This document shows, piece by piece, positions 16,507 through 24,800 of a DNA stretch of 64,000 nucleotides. Under the pieces are notes generated by a model. It worked only from the letters and a program-made list of their open reading frames with translations, was not told the origin of the DNA and did no database searches. The first letter of the stretch is position 1, and every line of letters starts with the position of its first letter. A program made the position numbers and the translations under genes. This stretch comes from an uncultured Acidimicrobiales bacterium (GTDB taxonomy: Bacteria > Actinomycetota > Acidimicrobiia > Acidimicrobiales > SZUA-35), in the NCBI GenBank assembly GCA_937922805.1, contig CALAJV010000011.1, forward strand, positions 124,001-188,000. The letters are read 5' to 3'.

Positions 16507-17184
16507 ATGTCAGACGAAATGACTGAATCAATGCGTCAATCTATGAGTCTCGACGGTGACGTCGCAAAGCTAACGCAGTTCTATGACCATTGGGCATCCA
16601 ATTATGATTCAGATGTTGGAGATCATGGGTATGGGCTTCCGGCATCGATGGTAGCCACGTTGGCTACGGCAGTGCAGACGCTCGAAACTAGCGGTGTTGA
16701 TATCACGCAGTTTCAGCCGACCGCGGCCACAGTTCTTGATGCGGGGTGTGGTACAGGTCTGGTTGGTGTCGCGTTATCTGAAGCTGGTTATCAAACGATT
16801 GATGGCGTCGACCTGTCGGCGGAGATGGTTCAAATCGCACGAGCCAGTGGGGTCTATCGTCGACTGCATTCTGGGGTCGACCTAACTATCGAACCGGCGG
16901 ACGACCTCCGACAAACGGCCGATATCGTTACCGTCGGTGGCGTGTTTACCGTTGGCCATGTGCCGCCCGAAGCGCTGGAGCCGATTGCGCAATTGGTTCG
17001 GCCGGGGGGACTTCTGTTAGTAAGTACTCGACAGGCCTATCAAGGCCAGACCGGCTATCAAGACGTCTCAGATCGCTTAGCTAACCAGGGCCTTTTTCAG
17101 CTGTTGTGCCATCAGCGAGACCTTCCCTACACGATGGACAGCGTTGGTGACTACTGGGCCTACCGGGTAATCGATCGATCGTAG
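16507..17184 (+). CDS. Class I SAM-dependent methyltransferase
   Basis: Rossmann-fold methyltransferase. Motif I is VLDAGCGTGLVGVAL (about residues 75-89), followed by the acidic end of strand 2 in VDLSAEMVQIA, and PGGLLLVSTR as the post-III strand. The N-terminal AKLTQFYDHWASNYDSDV is typical of small-molecule methyltransferases of the UbiE/Williams-Beuren type. Substrate unknown. ATG 16507 is preceded by GAGGAG at good spacing, which rules out the frame from 16453. 225 aa. Confidence 0.88.
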   Translation: MSDEMTESMRQSMSLDGDVAKLTQFYDHWASNYDSDVGDHGYGLPASMVATLATAVQTLETSGVDITQFQPTAATVLDAGCGTGLVGVALSEAGYQTIDGVDLSAEMVQIARASGVYRRLHSGVDLTIEPADDLRQTADIVTVGGVFTVGHVPPEALEPIAQLVRPGGLLLVSTRQAYQGQTGYQDVSDRLANQGLFQLLCHQRDLPYTMDSVGDYWAYRVIDRS

Positions 17185-17228
17185 GTTATCCAGAGCTCGG
17201 CTTCGCAAGCCGGGATTGGCAATAGATT

Positions 17229-17717
17229 TTAGTTGAGGGCGCACCGCATGTCGGCGAGACCGCGATGGATCAGGCTCTTGGCTGTTCCGGTTGGAATGTC
17301 CATAGCTGATGCCACTTCAGAAACGGTGTTGCCACCGTAGTACCGAAGAACAAGTGCCTTTCGACGACGGGGTGAAACATTCGAAAGTATGTCAGCAAGG
17401 TAATCACTGTCGTCGACTGCGCATGACGGAGCTGGAGGTAGGGCGTCGCGCCGAACCTTTCGCTTACGTAGTTCGTCGTTGCAGCGATTCACTACCGTGG
17501 TTCGTAGGTAGCCGTTGGGAGAATCGACTTCTGTCCAGCGGGTCCACACATGGTGAAAGGCTTCTTGAACGATCTCTTCAGCCACAGCCCGTTGATCAAC
17601 CAACTGACAAGCCAACGTGATCATTGGTCGAGAACGATCTGAATAGAAGGCATCGAAGCACGAGCGATCGGACTGATCTGGGTTGCTTGCCTGAGTTGAA
17701 ACATCGATAACGGTCAT
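17229..17717 (-). CDS. ECF-type RNA polymerase sigma factor
   Basis: Short sigma-70 family protein with region 2 (FDAFYSDRSRPMITLACQLV, EEIVQEAFHHVWTRW, GYLRTTVVNRCNDELR) and region 4 (LSNVSPRRRKALVLRYYGG, VSEVASAMDIPTGTAKSLIHR). 162 aa from ATG 17717, which has GGGAGAG a few bases upstream (the frame from 17735 adds 6 residues). Nothing resembling an anti-sigma factor lies beside it: the neighbours are a convergent methyltransferase and a divergent HtrA-like protease. The activating signal is unknown. Confidence 0.92.
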   Translation of the reverse strand: MTVIDVSTQASNPDQSDRSCFDAFYSDRSRPMITLACQLVDQRAVAEEIVQEAFHHVWTRWTEVDSPNGYLRTTVVNRCNDELRKRKVRRDALPPAPSCAVDDSDYLADILSNVSPRRRKALVLRYYGGNTVSEVASAMDIPTGTAKSLIHRGLADMRCALN

Positions 17718-17836
17718 GACTCTCCCGCCTAACAAATGACCGAGATGGACGCTGCGAGATGCCGATGATCCTGGCAGCGGGGCGAAAACGGTTGTTGTCG
17801 CCTAGTAGACATAGCTCTCATCTTGGCTTGGCGGTT

Positions 17837-17871
17837 GCCGGTGTCCAATAGGGGCTGGACCCCATACCGGC
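17837..17871. repeat. Nested stem-loop GCCGGT...ACCGGC
   Basis: Outer perfect 6-bp stem GCCGGT/ACCGGC encloses an inner GGGG-CTGGA-CCCC hairpin. It lies about 120 bases upstream of the sigma factor start and 270 bases upstream of the protease start. It could be an RNA structure in a 5' leader or a protein-binding site. Confidence 0.5.
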
Positions 17872-17885
17872 CTGGGGCTCGGCTA

Positions 17886-17908
17886 ATTGAGGTCTAAAGC
17901 ACCTCAAT
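17886..17908. repeat. Perfect 8-bp inverted repeat ATTGAGGT/ACCTCAAT
   Basis: ATTGAGGT, loop CTAAAGC, ACCTCAAT. Only 15 bases downstream of the nested stem-loop. Consistent with a dimeric regulator site or a second RNA hairpin. Confidence 0.5.
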
Positions 17909-18136
17909 CAGCTGGAATTAGCGCTAAATCGGATGAACCTAGCGGTTCAGATCCATTCAGCTGGATTGCTTGCTCAACACGAACGCCACCAGACGTCGAC
18001 AAAAGCTACAGTAGGAGAGTGTGGCTTAGGGAAATTCCTGTTCTAGTCGGCCTAACCACTGGCGCTAGACAGAAAATGCGATCGGCTCTGAGAGTAGCTA
18101 TCGTACAGAGTAAGAATTTGTAGTTCGGAGCGCAAT

Positions 18137-20557
18137 TTGAGTTCAAATCCGGGGCGAGATTCAGACGGCAGTGATTCTGAAAGTGGCGACCCAAACGATA
18201 GCAAGCGCGGCCCCGCCGATTTTTCATCTGAGGATTTTGTCCCCGAGGAAATAGCTCTTGATGGGTTTCCGACCCTCGACGGCAATTTCCGCGCCGCCCG
18301 GTTCAAAGAAGATGACTTTCCGACCCTGAACGAAGCGGAGATTCGGCGAGCGGTCAATTCGAGTCCGGGTAAAGGCGATGGTTCCGATGTTGACAGGTGG
18401 CTCGAAGCTTGGCTCGTCGACGAAGAGGAGGCTCCGAAGCAAGAGCCAACCGAACCAGTCGACAAAACCAAACCGGCCCCTCAGGAACGTCCGAAATCGT
18501 CGACCCCTCCAATAGTAAAAGAAGTCAAGGCTAAGGGCACCGGTGCTAGTAGCCCTAATAAAGCTGCCGATACGGGTCGGGACCGAGTTGGACGAAGTGA
18601 CGCTCAAGGTTCGAACGAGAACTCGGTCAAGAGCACTAACAAGAAGATCGCTGAAGCGGTTAAGAAATCTGTGGCCAACGACCCAAGTGTGGTCCCGCCA
18701 ACAATAGAAATGCCGGTTATTCGCCCTGATCAACCGCCGGTGCATTCCTCTAACCCGCAAAACACTGGTTCCAGTCGTGCGGCCAGAGCAGCCCGACAAT
18801 CACAGAGCGGTCCATCAACTGAAGACGAGGCTCGACACGCCCGGCGAGCAAAGCTCAAACACGAGCAACAGCAAAGCAACCGCACGGCTCGTCTGAACGA
18901 TCGTAACCGGCCGGTGCCTAGCCCGGTTATGACTGGGAACCTGTCTCTCAGCACGAGAAAGTCGGCTCAAAGTAACGCCAGATTCTGGGTGAGCGCAGCT
19001 GCGATTTGTTTGGTCGTAGCGTTGACGGGCGGTCTCGTCTACGCCGCCGCAACTCGTGATCAAGCGAGCAGAGCAGAACCAGCTGTTTCTGGCGCCGGTA
19101 CCGCAACCCAAACCGCAGACGAAACGGTCGAACTTCCAGTGGGAGGAACAGCTCCGCAGGGCATTCGAGATCTAGCAACGTCGACAGTCCGAATACTGGG
19201 TTTGAATGACGGCCAACAAGCAGAGTGCGCAGGCTCGGGTATCTTTGTCGAGTCGGATGGCACGATTCTGACCAACGCCCACGTGGTGACTAGCGGCGCC
19301 AGTTGCAGTTTCTCCTCGCTGGGGGTTGCGGTAACTTCCGATCCATCTGAGCCTGCCGAGCTGCTTTATGAAGCTGAAGTCGTTGCCGTCAACAACGAAC
19401 TCGACTTAGCGGTTATTCGGATTACCGGATCTATCGACGATCAACCGGTTCCCGATGAGTTCCCGGCAGTACGGCTTGGCAACAGCCAATCGGTGGCCTT
19501 GGGTGACACGATTAGCATTCTTGGTTACCCAGTTATTGGCGGGGACACCATTACCTTCACCACCGGTGCGGTAAGTGGATTCAGCAGCCAAGTTGGCATT
19601 GGCAATAGAGCTTTCATTAAAACCGATGCCACCATTTCAGCTGGCAACAGCGGCGGCATGGCCGTTGATGCCAACGGTCTCGTTGTTGGCATTCCAACGA
19701 AGGCTCGTGGCAGCGAATCGGGCCCGGCAGTTGATTGTCGCGCAGTAGACGACACAAACGATGATGGCGTAGTCGACGACACTGACTCGTGCGTCTCAGT
19801 CGGTGGTTTTTTGAATGGTCTGAGGCCGATCAATCTGGCCAAACCGATCCTAAGCGAAGTCGAACTCGGACGATCTCTAGCGTTACCGGTCTTAGAGGAA
19901 GATTCTGCTACGGCCACCTTTGATATGAGCGGCGTTACGTTCGAGGCACCTCGGTTCAGTTTGGGCGAAAAAGGTAACGTTCCCCGACGGGCAGTAGAGA
20001 CTTTGTCTAGCGACGCTGAAGAGCTCTGTCTATTTGTGAACTGGAGTGGCGTTCCGAACGGCACCAAGTGGGATGGCCTTTGGTACATCGATGGGGAGTT
20101 GGCCCGAGAGCACAGCAGCTTCGATCAGGAGTGGAGCTTCGGCGAGTCAGGTGAGAACTTCTGGATGTGTGTTCTGGCCGAGAACGAAGTCGATGAGTCA
20201 GTCGATGGGATTAGACCTGGCCTGTACGAAGTAGGTTTCTTCCTTGAAGGTCAGTTGGTGTTCGCCGAAGGTATCGAGGTTACTCCACAGCCGGTTGAAA
20301 CCTTCGATATCGGTTGGTCTAACGACACCGGTCAAGATCTGTGCGGGCTAGCTGTCAACCCTCGAAGTAAATCTCAGCAAGTGGGTCTCAACGAACTTGA
20401 GCCTGGCGCCACAATAAAACCGGGCGAGGGGATCGTCTTGCCGCTGCCTGAAGGGCAAGTGGTGGTCGAGGCCTACACCTGCGATGGCGAGGTAATAGCC
20501 GGAGAGTATGGCGGTATCGAAATTCAACGCTCGGAAACGTTCGTAATAGGTCTCTGA
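18137..20557 (+). CDS. Membrane-anchored trypsin-like (HtrA-like) serine protease
   Basis: A ~280-residue acidic/charged cytosolic region, one membrane helix (282-305, ARFWVSAAAICLVVALTGGL), then an exported S1C-type protease domain (about 335-570) with an intact triad: His382 (LTNAHVV), Asp423 (NELDLAV) and Ser505 (SAGNSGGMAV). A C-terminal region of ~220 residues (from about 590) carries two beta-rich segments (EELCLFVNWSGVPNGTKWDG; FDIGWSNDTGQDLCGLAV) instead of a PDZ domain. TTG start at 18137 has GGAG 7 bases upstream. It has the same architecture as the pseudoprotease at 8612 but keeps its catalytic residues. Confidence 0.88.
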   Translation: MSSNPGRDSDGSDSESGDPNDSKRGPADFSSEDFVPEEIALDGFPTLDGNFRAARFKEDDFPTLNEAEIRRAVNSSPGKGDGSDVDRWLEAWLVDEEEAPKQEPTEPVDKTKPAPQERPKSSTPPIVKEVKAKGTGASSPNKAADTGRDRVGRSDAQGSNENSVKSTNKKIAEAVKKSVANDPSVVPPTIEMPVIRPDQPPVHSSNPQNTGSSRAARAARQSQSGPSTEDEARHARRAKLKHEQQQSNRTARLNDRNRPVPSPVMTGNLSLSTRKSAQSNARFWVSAAAICLVVALTGGLVYAAATRDQASRAEPAVSGAGTATQTADETVELPVGGTAPQGIRDLATSTVRILGLNDGQQAECAGSGIFVESDGTILTNAHVVTSGASCSFSSLGVAVTSDPSEPAELLYEAEVVAVNNELDLAVIRITGSIDDQPVPDEFPAVRLGNSQSVALGDTISILGYPVIGGDTITFTTGAVSGFSSQVGIGNRAFIKTDATISAGNSGGMAVDANGLVVGIPTKARGSESGPAVDCRAVDDTNDDGVVDDTDSCVSVGGFLNGLRPINLAKPILSEVELGRSLALPVLEEDSATATFDMSGVTFEAPRFSLGEKGNVPRRAVETLSSDAEELCLFVNWSGVPNGTKWDGLWYIDGELAREHSSFDQEWSFGESGENFWMCVLAENEVDESVDGIRPGLYEVGFFLEGQLVFAEGIEVTPQPVETFDIGWSNDTGQDLCGLAVNPRSKSQQVGLNELEPGATIKPGEGIVLPLPEGQVVVEAYTCDGEVIAGEYGGIEIQRSETFVIGL

Positions 20558-20587
20558 ACAAGACGCGAATCTTCGATTTCGTTCGGG

Positions 20588-21232
20588 CTAGTTGCGTTGA
20601 CCAAACCACTCGAATGCTTGAGCTATGGCTTCGTCGTTCGCCTTCTCAATCGCTCCCGAGTCGAACGGTGGTTGGGGGTCGTATTCGATCATTAGCTGGC
20701 TGGCTTCGGCTGCCACCTTGCCGAACAATAGCTCCATTAGGCGGAGCGCCATGTCGATTCCGCTAGAAACGCCAGCAGCAGTGATGATTCGCTGATCAAG
20801 ATGTTCGACAACCCGTTCAGATACCGGGGTTGACCCGTATGTCGTTAGCGTGTCGCGAGTAGCCCAGTGAGTTGTTGCAGTTAGACCATCGAGCAGGCCG
20901 GCCGCCGCCAGCACTAGCGAACCGGTGCATACCGACGTGGTGAAGGTCGTGTTTTGATGCGCCGATTGCACCCACTGCAAAACCCGAGCGTCTGTCATCA
21001 AAGGGTGCGTTCCGGCTCCGCCAGGAAAAACGATCAGGTCCGGTGTTGGGAAGTCTTCGAATGTGCCGTCGGCTTCGATAGCAAGCATGCCGTTATCGGA
21101 CCGGATCGGACCGACCTGGTGGCCAATGAACGTCACTTCGATATCAGGGGTGCGTTGCAAGACCTCGTACGGGCCGATTCCGTCTAACGCGGTGAACTTT
21201 GGAAACAACGGGATAACTAGCTGCAGAGGCAT
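20588..21232 (-). CDS. DJ-1/PfpI family protein (isonitrile hydratase-like)
   Basis: Class I glutamine amidotransferase-like fold. The nucleophile elbow is Cys102 in TTSVCTGSLVLAAAGLL, with DLIVFPGGAGTHPLM before it and THWATRDTL after it; AAGVSSGIDMALRLME is typical of the subgroup that includes isonitrile hydratase and the N-terminal domains of GlxA regulators. No HTH domain follows, so it is likely an enzyme. Lies 9 bases behind the rhodanese gene, implying an operon. Confidence 0.85.
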   Translation of the reverse strand: MPLQLVIPLFPKFTALDGIGPYEVLQRTPDIEVTFIGHQVGPIRSDNGMLAIEADGTFEDFPTPDLIVFPGGAGTHPLMTDARVLQWVQSAHQNTTFTTSVCTGSLVLAAAGLLDGLTATTHWATRDTLTTYGSTPVSERVVEHLDQRIITAAGVSSGIDMALRLMELLFGKVAAEASQLMIEYDPQPPFDSGAIEKANDEAIAQAFEWFGQRN

Positions 21233-21241
21233 CAGTTCTCT

Positions 21242-21667
21242 TCAGCCTCGAGGAACCCATTTTGACGACTCTTTCACGTCTTCGATTTCGAGCCCAGCGC
21301 TTTCCCAGCCACCGAATCCTGGTTCGAGATGACCGACGGTGGTATAGCCCATGTCCTGCATGGTCTTGGCCGCCAGAGCGGATCGACCACCACCAGCGCA
21401 GTAGAGTACGTAGCGTTTTTCGGGGGCGAAAACCTCTCGATAGTATTCACTGGCCGGGTCGATCCAGAACTCCAGCATTCCACGAGGAGCATGTATCGCT
21501 CCTGGTATCTTGCCTTTCTGGTATAGCTCTCGGTGGTCGCGAATATCTACTACGACGCTTCCACTGTCCATTTCGGCCTTTAGTTCTTCTGGTGAGAGGT
21601 TGTCGATTTCTTGCTTTGCTTCGTTGACAAGGTCCCATGCCTTTTTGACTGACTTCTTTTCGCTCAT
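21242..21667 (-). CDS. Rhodanese-like domain protein
   Basis: Single rhodanese domain with active-site Cys90 in YCAGGGRSALAAKTMQDMGY, preceded by the CH2A-like VVVDIRDHRELYQKGKIPGAIHAPRG. The CAGGGR loop has the six-residue length of sulfur-transferring rhodaneses. An N-terminal helix (residues 1-25, Lys-rich) precedes the domain. Probably handles persulfide sulfur; donor and acceptor unknown. First gene of a pair with the DJ-1 protein. Confidence 0.9.
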   Translation of the reverse strand: MSEKKSVKKAWDLVNEAKQEIDNLSPEELKAEMDSGSVVVDIRDHRELYQKGKIPGAIHAPRGMLEFWIDPASEYYREVFAPEKRYVLYCAGGGRSALAAKTMQDMGYTTVGHLEPGFGGWESAGLEIEDVKESSKWVPRG

Positions 21668-21830
21668 ACCTTGAGTATTGCTTGCCGCACCTCATGACTC
21701 CAACTGAAGCAAGAATCAACCGTTGGACACACGACGATGGCGGTCCGATTCTGACTCAACGTTGCCGTCACCGAGTATGAATGGAGGCCCGTCGTTCAAG
21801 CAATCGAGTGGTGAACAAATTGCTTCGACG

Positions 21831-24800
21831 TTAGCTTTTGGCGGGCATTGCGCAGGACTCAGAACCGTCCCAGCCCCAGCCATCTCCGTCGCTGTCTTCA
21901 CAGGTGGCGGGTTCAGCCGCTTCCATCACCAATTCTGATTCTTGATTGGATTGTCGGACGCCCGACCCTTGGGCGTTAGGGGGTTGAGACTGGTTACGGT
22001 CTTGTTCGTTTCTACGCTCATCGGTTGCTGATGCAGCGTTCACCTCGGGCTTCATTTGACATGATCGGCTACCGTCCCAGCCCCAGCCGTCACCGTCGCT
22101 GTCTTGGCAAGGATCCGGAGCTGAGCTAGCCACAGCCTGAACCGAAGGTTGGATCGCCTTCGCCTTAGTCGGTGGCTCTGCTGGCGTAATCGGTTCTACC
22201 GACCTCGATGCTGGTTGAACTGCTGCCACGTTGGACTTCGGATTTAGGAATACGCACGTGGCGCCATTCTCCCAACCCCATTTCCCTGAATCGAAAATGG
22301 CGTTGCTGGTACAGATCGGAAACTCGGTCGGTTGGCCGTCTATAACGATAGTTACGGTGTTGCTTGGCGGAGATGAGACAGTAGTTGGCCCACCGTTGTC
22401 ATCGTCGTTGAACAGGTCGATGAACGGAACGATTGGTTCTGGTTTCGGTGGAGTGCTTTCCTGCTCCGGGATCTCGGGGAGAGCGATTTCGATCGGCGAT
22501 TGTTCGACCGGCAACGGTGCGGTAGGCACTTCATCGATCGACACCTGCGGAATGCTGTCTTGCCAGTCTAAATCGGCAATGGTCTCGATGTTCGCCTCGG
22601 TTGTCGGTGGGTCGGCTGCTGGTGCCGGTTGGCCAGATATTGGTTGGCTTGGTCTTGGTTGACCAGATATTGGTTGGCTTGGTATTTGTTGGTCAAGTAT
22701 TTGTTGGTCAAGATCGGCAACGACCGTTTCATTTGCTGGCGGTTGTTCGTTGTCAGCTGATTGTTGTCCTGGGCTCGGTAGGTCGGGATCAGAAGATGGT
22801 GTTTCCGGTTGGGCATCGTTCCGTTCTTGCTGTATTGCCCCTAGTGCGTCGATGCCGTCGGTAACGTCGCCGCCGCTATGTTGCTGAGCCGCTTGTCCGC
22901 CGCTGCTACCACTGAGAATCGCGTCGATGAAATCATTTTCGGCCAGGCTCGGATCTCGTTCGACAGCGTCTCGGGCCAACTCTTGCATTTCAGCGTTGGA
23001 AACATCGAGCGCGGTGCTGAATGTGGTCATCGTATTGCTGGTTAGCTCGCCATCGTGTCCCTCCTCGATAGATCCATCATCGTTGATCGTGAGCGAGTAA
23101 TCAGCAACGGTTATAGCTGGATCCCCAGCTGGCGTGTATTGCGTCGAAGTCACGGTATGAGCGTTATCATCTCGAATCGTCTGACCTTCGCTTGATCCGG
23201 ATCGGTACGCGTCCGATGGAACCTCAGGTGAGGTTCCATCCATCCCGGTTGGAAGAGAAAGGTGGTCGGTCTCAGAGGTAGTAGCTCGAACTCGGTTGGC
23301 GATCGACGCCTCCCCAACGCTGAGGTTCATGAAACCCGCTGTTGTCGGACCGTTGGGTTCGCCTAGGGAGTTCCTGCTCCCGTCCGGACCGGCTCCAAGA
23401 CCTAAGTTGTACGCTCCTCGCAGCGAGAAATCACCCTCAATCTGATTTAGCTCGAGAGTGTATGAGGTCTGATCGAGACGGCCACCAGGCTGGACCGTCG
23501 GGTTGCCCGTCAGATAGTGGTTTGCGATAGCTTCCTGATCGGTTTCCGAGTCGTAATCGGCACCTAGGGTTTGGACATCATCTGAAGTTACTCTCTCAAC
23601 TGTGATACTGGCTCGCCCAGTTCCACTAGCCCCGGCCTGGCCGACCAAATCTGAATCCTCATTTAGGGTTGCAGGATCTGACCCCAACCCAACCTTTCCA
23701 TTGGCAGTAAAGCCCAGTTCGCCGAAGGTGACGTTCCTGATATCGCCAGTGGTGATGGTGGTAGTTTCACCGTCTGGCGAAACTTGACTTTGCTTGACTG
23801 TTCCCTCCAAAAAGACAGTGTCGAAGTAGACGCTGCCTTCAACGCCTAGCTCGCCTTCTGCCGGGAGGCCGTCGGGGATGAGCCGATCGAGTGTTTTCGA
23901 TTCGAATCCAGCTTCGACCGAGCCCTCGACACCGAAGCCATCGACGAATCCGGGCGAAGCTTCCGTGTCGAATTCGATCTGTCGAGACCCAGGTGGGAGC
24001 CCATTCCCATCGAGGCTAATTGGAATCGAGCCGTCAGGATTCACATACTCAAGTGGGGTATCACTAAGAATAGCGTCTAGTTCTGGCTCGGTGTAAAGCG
24101 AAGCGCTGGCCCCACCGCCAACAATTCCGAGTTTGACCGCACCGTTAATCTGATTGAGATTGGTGTCGAACGTTATCTGTCGGGAATCGACGACCGCCCC
24201 CGGTTCTCCATCTCCGGTCGGCTTCAAGGCGAGGCCGGCACCTTTCCCCACGACGTTGTAGGTGCCACCAATTAAGCCGCCGACAGACCTCTTCCCGTTT
24301 TCGGATTGATCACGAGGGGTTACTACCCCGTCTATATCTTCTAACGTGTAGTTGATGTAGGCACCATCGAAGAATCCACGCTTGGCCTCGGGCTCGAGCA
24401 TGTTCTGGGCTTCTTCGACCAATTCGACGCGGTGCGAGTTTACGGCTGCGATCTGTATCTGTTCAACCAAGGGTTTGTCGTCTTGTTCGGTTGGTTCCGA
24501 GTCTGGTTCGGCAGGTTCGCCTGGCGGAGTGGCGGCGCCAAATTCGACATCAGTGAAGTCGGCTAGTAGGCCGGTGAAGTTCGTTGAGCTAGGGTCCGAT
24601 GTGTAGGAACCACCGAAGCCAAGCGGTCCCTGGAAATCGCCGAAGTTGGCGAGACCGTCCGTTGCGTCGGCATAATTAGCGATCTCTGGGGCAGGCGGAT
24701 TGGTTGGGTCTGAGCTTGATTCCCCGGTCTCGGTTGGTTGTGTGGGGTTGGTTGAGTCGGCTGTCTTGGTTGGTTGTGCTGGGTTGATTGAGTCCGTTGT

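Larger units (their letters stand above)
17718..18136. other. Intergenic region between divergent sigma-factor and protease genes
   Basis: About 420 bases with no convincing gene. It contains two inverted repeats, listed separately at 17837-17871 and 17886-17908, and a direct repeat of CAGCTGGA (about 17909 and 17956). A small inverted repeat ATTTGA-GT-TCAAAT covers the TTG start of the protease gene at 18135-18148. Confidence 0.5.

Noticed and set aside
18134..18155. tRNA T-arm-like sequence GAGTTCAAATCC
   Set aside because: No acceptor, D or anticodon stems are present around it; it lies at the protease start codon.
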